Positions 61,009 through 64,000 of a DNA stretch of 64,000 bases are shown here, one piece after another. The DNA is from Inquilinus limosus DSM 16000 (GTDB lineage Bacteria > Pseudomonadota > Alphaproteobacteria > DSM-16000 > Inquilinaceae): contig NZ_AUHM01000001.1 of the NCBI RefSeq assembly GCF_000423185.1, forward strand, positions 1-64,000. The letters run 5' to 3'. The translations under genes and the position numbers were made by a program. Below the pieces are notes generated by a model. The model did no database searches, was not told the DNA's origin, and saw nothing but the letters and a program-made list of their open reading frames with translations. Within the stretch, counting starts at the first letter, position 1. Each line of letters starts with the position of its first letter.

Positions 61009-63894
61009 TCAGGCCCCGCCCCCCGAAGCGTCGACGGCATCGGCGCAGCGGCGGCACAGATCCGGATGGGCCGCGACCGAGCCGACCTCCGGCAGGACCT
61101 TCCAGCAGCGCTCGCAGCGATGCCCCTCGGCCGAAGCGACGGTGACGCCCACCCCCGGCACGTCGGCCAGGGTGAAGGCTCCGTCCGGGACCGCGCCGGT
61201 CTCGACCGTCAGGCCGGAGGTGATGCAGATCTCGGCGAAGTCGAGGGTGCGCAGCAGCTCGGCCTCCGCGTCCCCCGCATGCACCACGGGATGGGCCTGC
61301 AGCGACGAGCCGATGCGCTTGGCCGCGCGCTCCAGCTCCAGTGCGCCGGTGACCACCCGGCGCAGATCGCGCAGCCGGGCCCAGCGCGACGCCAGATCGT
61401 CGTCGCGCCACGCCTCCGGCACCTCCGGGAAGGTGCGGAGATGGACGCTGACCTCCGGCCCGTCGCCGTGCCGGGCCAGCCACGCCTCCTCCGCCGTGAA
61501 GCAGAGGATCGGCGCCAGCCAGGCGGTCAGGCAATCGAACAGCGTGTCGAGCACGGTGCGGACGGCGCGGCGGCGCGGATCGTCCGGCCGGTCGCAGTAC
61601 AGCGAGTCCTTGCGGATGTCGAAGTAGAAGGCCGACAGGTCGACGGCGCAGAAATTGTGCAGCGCCGTTCCCATGGCGTGGAAATCGTAGTCCTCGACCG
61701 CCCGGCGGATCGTGCCGTCCAGCTCCCACAGCCGGTGCAGCACCCAGCGCTCCAGCTCCGGCAGCTCGGCGGCGGGCAGGCGCTCGCTCTCCTGGAAGCC
61801 GTCGAGGGCGCCCAGCAGGTAGCGCAGCGTGTTGCGCAGCCGGCGATAGGCATCGGCCTGGTACTTCAGGATCTCCGGGCCGATCCGCATGTCCTCGGAA
61901 TAGTCGGTGCCGACCACCCAGAGGCGCAGGATGTCCGCGCCCGACTGATCGACCACCGTCTGCGGCGCGACCACATTGCCGAGCGACTTCGACATCTTCC
62001 GGCCCTGCTCGTCGAGCGTGAAGCCGTGGGTCAGCACCGCGTCGTACGGTGCCCGGCCGCGCGTGCCGCAGCTCTCCAGCAGCGAGGAGTGGAACCAGCC
62101 GCGATGCTGGTCCGACCCCTCGAGATACAGGTCGGCCGGCCATTTCAGCTCCGGCCGCTGCTCCAGCACGAAGGCGTGGGTCGAGCCGGATTCGAACCAG
62201 ACGTCGACGATGTCGAAGATCTGCTCGTAATCCTCCGCCTTGAAGGTCTCGCCGAGGAAGAACTGGGCGTCGTGCTTGTACCAGGCGTCCGAGCCCTCGA
62301 TCTCGAAGGCCGCGGCGATGCGCTGGCAGACCGCGGGATCGCGCAGCGGCTCGCCGGTCTTCCTGTCGACGAAGATCGCGATCGGCACGCCCCAGGCGCG
62401 CTGGCGGCTGATCACCCAGTCCGGCCGGCTCTCGATCATCGAGGACAGGCGGTTGTAGCCCTGCGGCGGCACGAAGCGGGTCTGCTGCAGCGCCGCCAGC
62501 GCCTTGTCGCGCAGCCCGTTCGTCTCCATCGAGATGAACCATTGCGGCGTGGCGCGGAAGATCAGCGGCGCCTTGGACCGCCAGCTGTGCGGGTAGGAGT
62601 GGCGGATCTGCCCTTTGGCCAGCAGGCCGCCCGCGGCCTCGACCGCCGCCGTCACCACCTTGTTGGCGTCGCCCTTCTTGCCGTCCGGCCGGTAGATCAC
62701 ATGGCCGGCGAAGAGCGGCACGCTGACGTGGTAGCGGCCGTCCTCGGTCACCGTCTCGGTCGCGGCGATGCCGTGGGCGCGGCCGAGCTCGAAGTCGTCG
62801 GCGCCGTGGCTGGGCGCGGTGTGGACGAGGCCGGTGCCGGCATCGACCGTGACATGGCCGCCGGGCAGGAACGGCACCTCGAAATCATAGCCCTGCCCCG
62901 CCAGCGGGTGGCGGGCGACGGTGCCGGCGAGCTCGGAGCCGGGGAACTTGTCGATGCAGGTCCAGGCGGTGACGGCGAGATCCTTCGCCACCGTCTCCGC
63001 CAGCGCCGTGGCCAGCACCAGCGTCTCGCCCGGCTTGGCCAAGCTGCCCTCGGCCACGGCGTCGACCTTGTAGACGCCGTATTCGAAGTCCGGGCCATAG
63101 GCCATGGCGCGGTTGGCCGGCAGGGTCCAGGGTGTGGTCGTCCAGGCCACCGCCGCGGCGCCTTCGAGCGACGGCCGCGACGCCCTGGTCACCGGAAAGC
63201 GCACCCAGACCATGTCGGAGGTCAGGTCCTGGTACTCGACCTCGGCCTCGGCCAGGGCGGTCTTCTCCACCACCGACCACAGCACCGGCTTCAGCCCGCG
63301 GTAGAGCCCGCCATTGAGCAGGAACTTGTGGATCTCGCGGACGATCTGCGCCTCGGCCGCGTCGGTCATGGTGAGGTAGGGATCGGCCCAGTCGCCCATC
63401 ACGCCGAGGCGCTGGAACTGCTCGGACTGCACCCCGACCCAGTGCCGGGCGAAGGCACGGCACTCCTCGCGGAACTGCAGCACCGGCACCGCGTCCTTGT
63501 CCTGGCCGGCGCGGCGGTACTTCTCCTCGATCTTCCACTCGATCGGCAGGCCGTGGCAGTCCCAGCCCGGGACGTAGACCGAATCCCGGCCCAGCATCTG
63601 CCGCGTGCGGACGACGATGTCCTTCAGGATCTTGTTGACCGCATGGCCGATGTGGATGTCGCCATTGGCGTAGGGCGGGCCGTCGTGCAGGACGAACTTA
63701 TCGCGGCCCTTGGAGGCGTTGCGGATCCGGCCGAGCAGGTCGATCGCCGTCCACCGGGCCAGCAGCTCCGGCTCCTTCTGCGGCAGGCCGCCGCGCATCG
63801 GGAAATCCGTCTTCGGCAGGAAGACGGTGGATCGGTAGTCGGAGGCGGCCGGGGCGGCGGCGGCGCCCGGTGTCTCGGCAGGCTTGGCGGTCAT
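61009..63894 (-). CDS. ileS: isoleucyl-tRNA synthetase
   Basis: Charges tRNA-Ile. 961 residues, the bacterial type. The class I H-I-G-H motif ([10 protein letters not shown]) is near residue 85 and K-M-S-K-S near 630. The editing domain lies between, with the [11 protein letters not shown] segment near 250. The C-terminus carries C-E-R-C-W-K and C-R-R-C-A-D-A, a zinc ribbon. The ATG of M-T-A-K-P-A-E is chosen; a longer start at 63927 is possible. It is followed by lspA after two bases. Confidence 0.97.
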   Translation of the reverse strand: MTAKPAETPGAAAAPAASDYRSTVFLPKTDFPMRGGLPQKEPELLARWTAIDLLGRIRNASKGRDKFVLHDGPPYANGDIHIGHAVNKILKDIVVRTRQMLGRDSVYVPGWDCHGLPIEWKIEEKYRRAGQDKDAVPVLQFREECRAFARHWVGVQSEQFQRLGVMGDWADPYLTMTDAAEAQIVREIHKFLLNGGLYRGLKPVLWSVVEKTALAEAEVEYQDLTSDMVWVRFPVTRASRPSLEGAAAVAWTTTPWTLPANRAMAYGPDFEYGVYKVDAVAEGSLAKPGETLVLATALAETVAKDLAVTAWTCIDKFPGSELAGTVARHPLAGQGYDFEVPFLPGGHVTVDAGTGLVHTAPSHGADDFELGRAHGIAATETVTEDGRYHVSVPLFAGHVIYRPDGKKGDANKVVTAAVEAAGGLLAKGQIRHSYPHSWRSKAPLIFRATPQWFISMETNGLRDKALAALQQTRFVPPQGYNRLSSMIESRPDWVISRQRAWGVPIAIFVDRKTGEPLRDPAVCQRIAAAFEIEGSDAWYKHDAQFFLGETFKAEDYEQIFDIVDVWFESGSTHAFVLEQRPELKWPADLYLEGSDQHRGWFHSSLLESCGTRGRAPYDAVLTHGFTLDEQGRKMSKSLGNVVAPQTVVDQSGADILRLWVVGTDYSEDMRIGPEILKYQADAYRRLRNTLRYLLGALDGFQESERLPAAELPELERWVLHRLWELDGTIRRAVEDYDFHAMGTALHNFCAVDLSAFYFDIRKDSLYCDRPDDPRRRAVRTVLDTLFDCLTAWLAPILCFTAEEAWLARHGDGPEVSVHLRTFPEVPEAWRDDDLASRWARLRDLRRVVTGALELERAAKRIGSSLQAHPVVHAGDAEAELLRTLDFAEICITSGLTVETGAVPDGAFTLADVPGVGVTVASAEGHRCERCWKVLPEVGSVAAHPDLCRRCADAVDASGGGA

Positions 63895-64000
63895 GACATG
63901 AAGGCTCGTGGATCCACGCGGGGTCAATACCCGCTTTGACGCTCGGATGCCAGCCGGACGACCCGATCGGGCCGGTGGGACGGCAGATGTGAGGGGTGCG

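Overview
The window is a gene-dense, very GC-rich piece of bacterial chromosome. It reads as an alphaproteobacterium, most likely in or near the Rhodospirillales (Azospirillum/Inquilinus-like). That placement is inferred from the gene set: Usg protein, a DUF3035 lipoprotein behind ileS-lspA, groESL under a CIRCE operator, a Rhizobium-type asparaginase, a SigF/NrsF-type ECF pair, HlyU and TRAP transporters, and a MutL with an endonuclease motif. No rRNA, tRNA, CRISPR array, prophage or intact insertion sequence was seen.

Layout. 1-6.1 kb: a broken LysR remnant beside a 34-bp palindrome, ubiA, small conserved genes, a METTL20-like methyltransferase, an L,D-transpeptidase lipoprotein, and groESL with CIRCE, promoter and terminator. 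6.1-9.8 kb: a TRAP uptake operon (dctP-dctQ-dctM) with a divergent GntR/FCD regulator and repeated operators. 9.9-15.8 kb: usg, an aminotransferase, a GNAT protein, a LysE exporter, asparaginase, a SPOUT RNA methylase, an NTF2-like protein and a lone receiver. 15.9-20 kb: a tandem pair of unknown paralogues behind a Fur-like box, a secreted DUF1223 thioredoxin-fold protein, an ECF sigma/DUF1109 anti-sigma pair and a DUF1624 membrane protein with a cysteine-rich tail. 20-28.7 kb: FkbM methylase, class IV aminotransferase, an S24-like repressor lacking its serine, a D,D-carboxypeptidase, a thioesterase/ChoX-CaiX-like binding protein pair, nitronate monooxygenase, and a YbfB-type MFS with LysR. 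28.9-38 kb: an OmpR/histidine kinase pair, an MHYT histidine kinase, a DUF952-pyrD operon, an M20 amidohydrolase, a palindromic repeat, and a double NTF2 protein with divergent TetR. 38-47 kb: a K+/H+ antiporter, acetylpolyamine amidohydrolase, a phosphoesterase, an XRE/MmyB regulator with an NTF2 partner, a CmlA/FloR-like exporter with an attenuator-like leader, HlyU, an ABM monooxygenase and an HI0933 flavoprotein. 47-64 kb: ybaK, mutL, an ECF sigma/RskA/fasciclin module, an atypical SDR, a Sel1/peptidoglycan-binding protein, a 5'-nucleotidase, an atypical metallo-beta-lactamase-fold protein, a small lipoprotein, tam, pgi and ileS-lspA-DUF3035.

The most notable observation is upstream of the CmlA/FloR-like gene (44.7-44.86 kb). 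A nine-codon leader ORF with its own Shine-Dalgarno is followed directly by a 12-bp RNA hairpin, and a second hairpin buries the exporter's ribosome-binding site. This is the architecture of inducible phenicol resistance by translational attenuation, here beside ordinary chromosomal genes rather than in an integron. Other points of interest are the Fur-like box over the unknown paralogue pair, two enzymes with altered catalytic residues, the S24-like repressor without a serine, and two extracytoplasmic stress modules.
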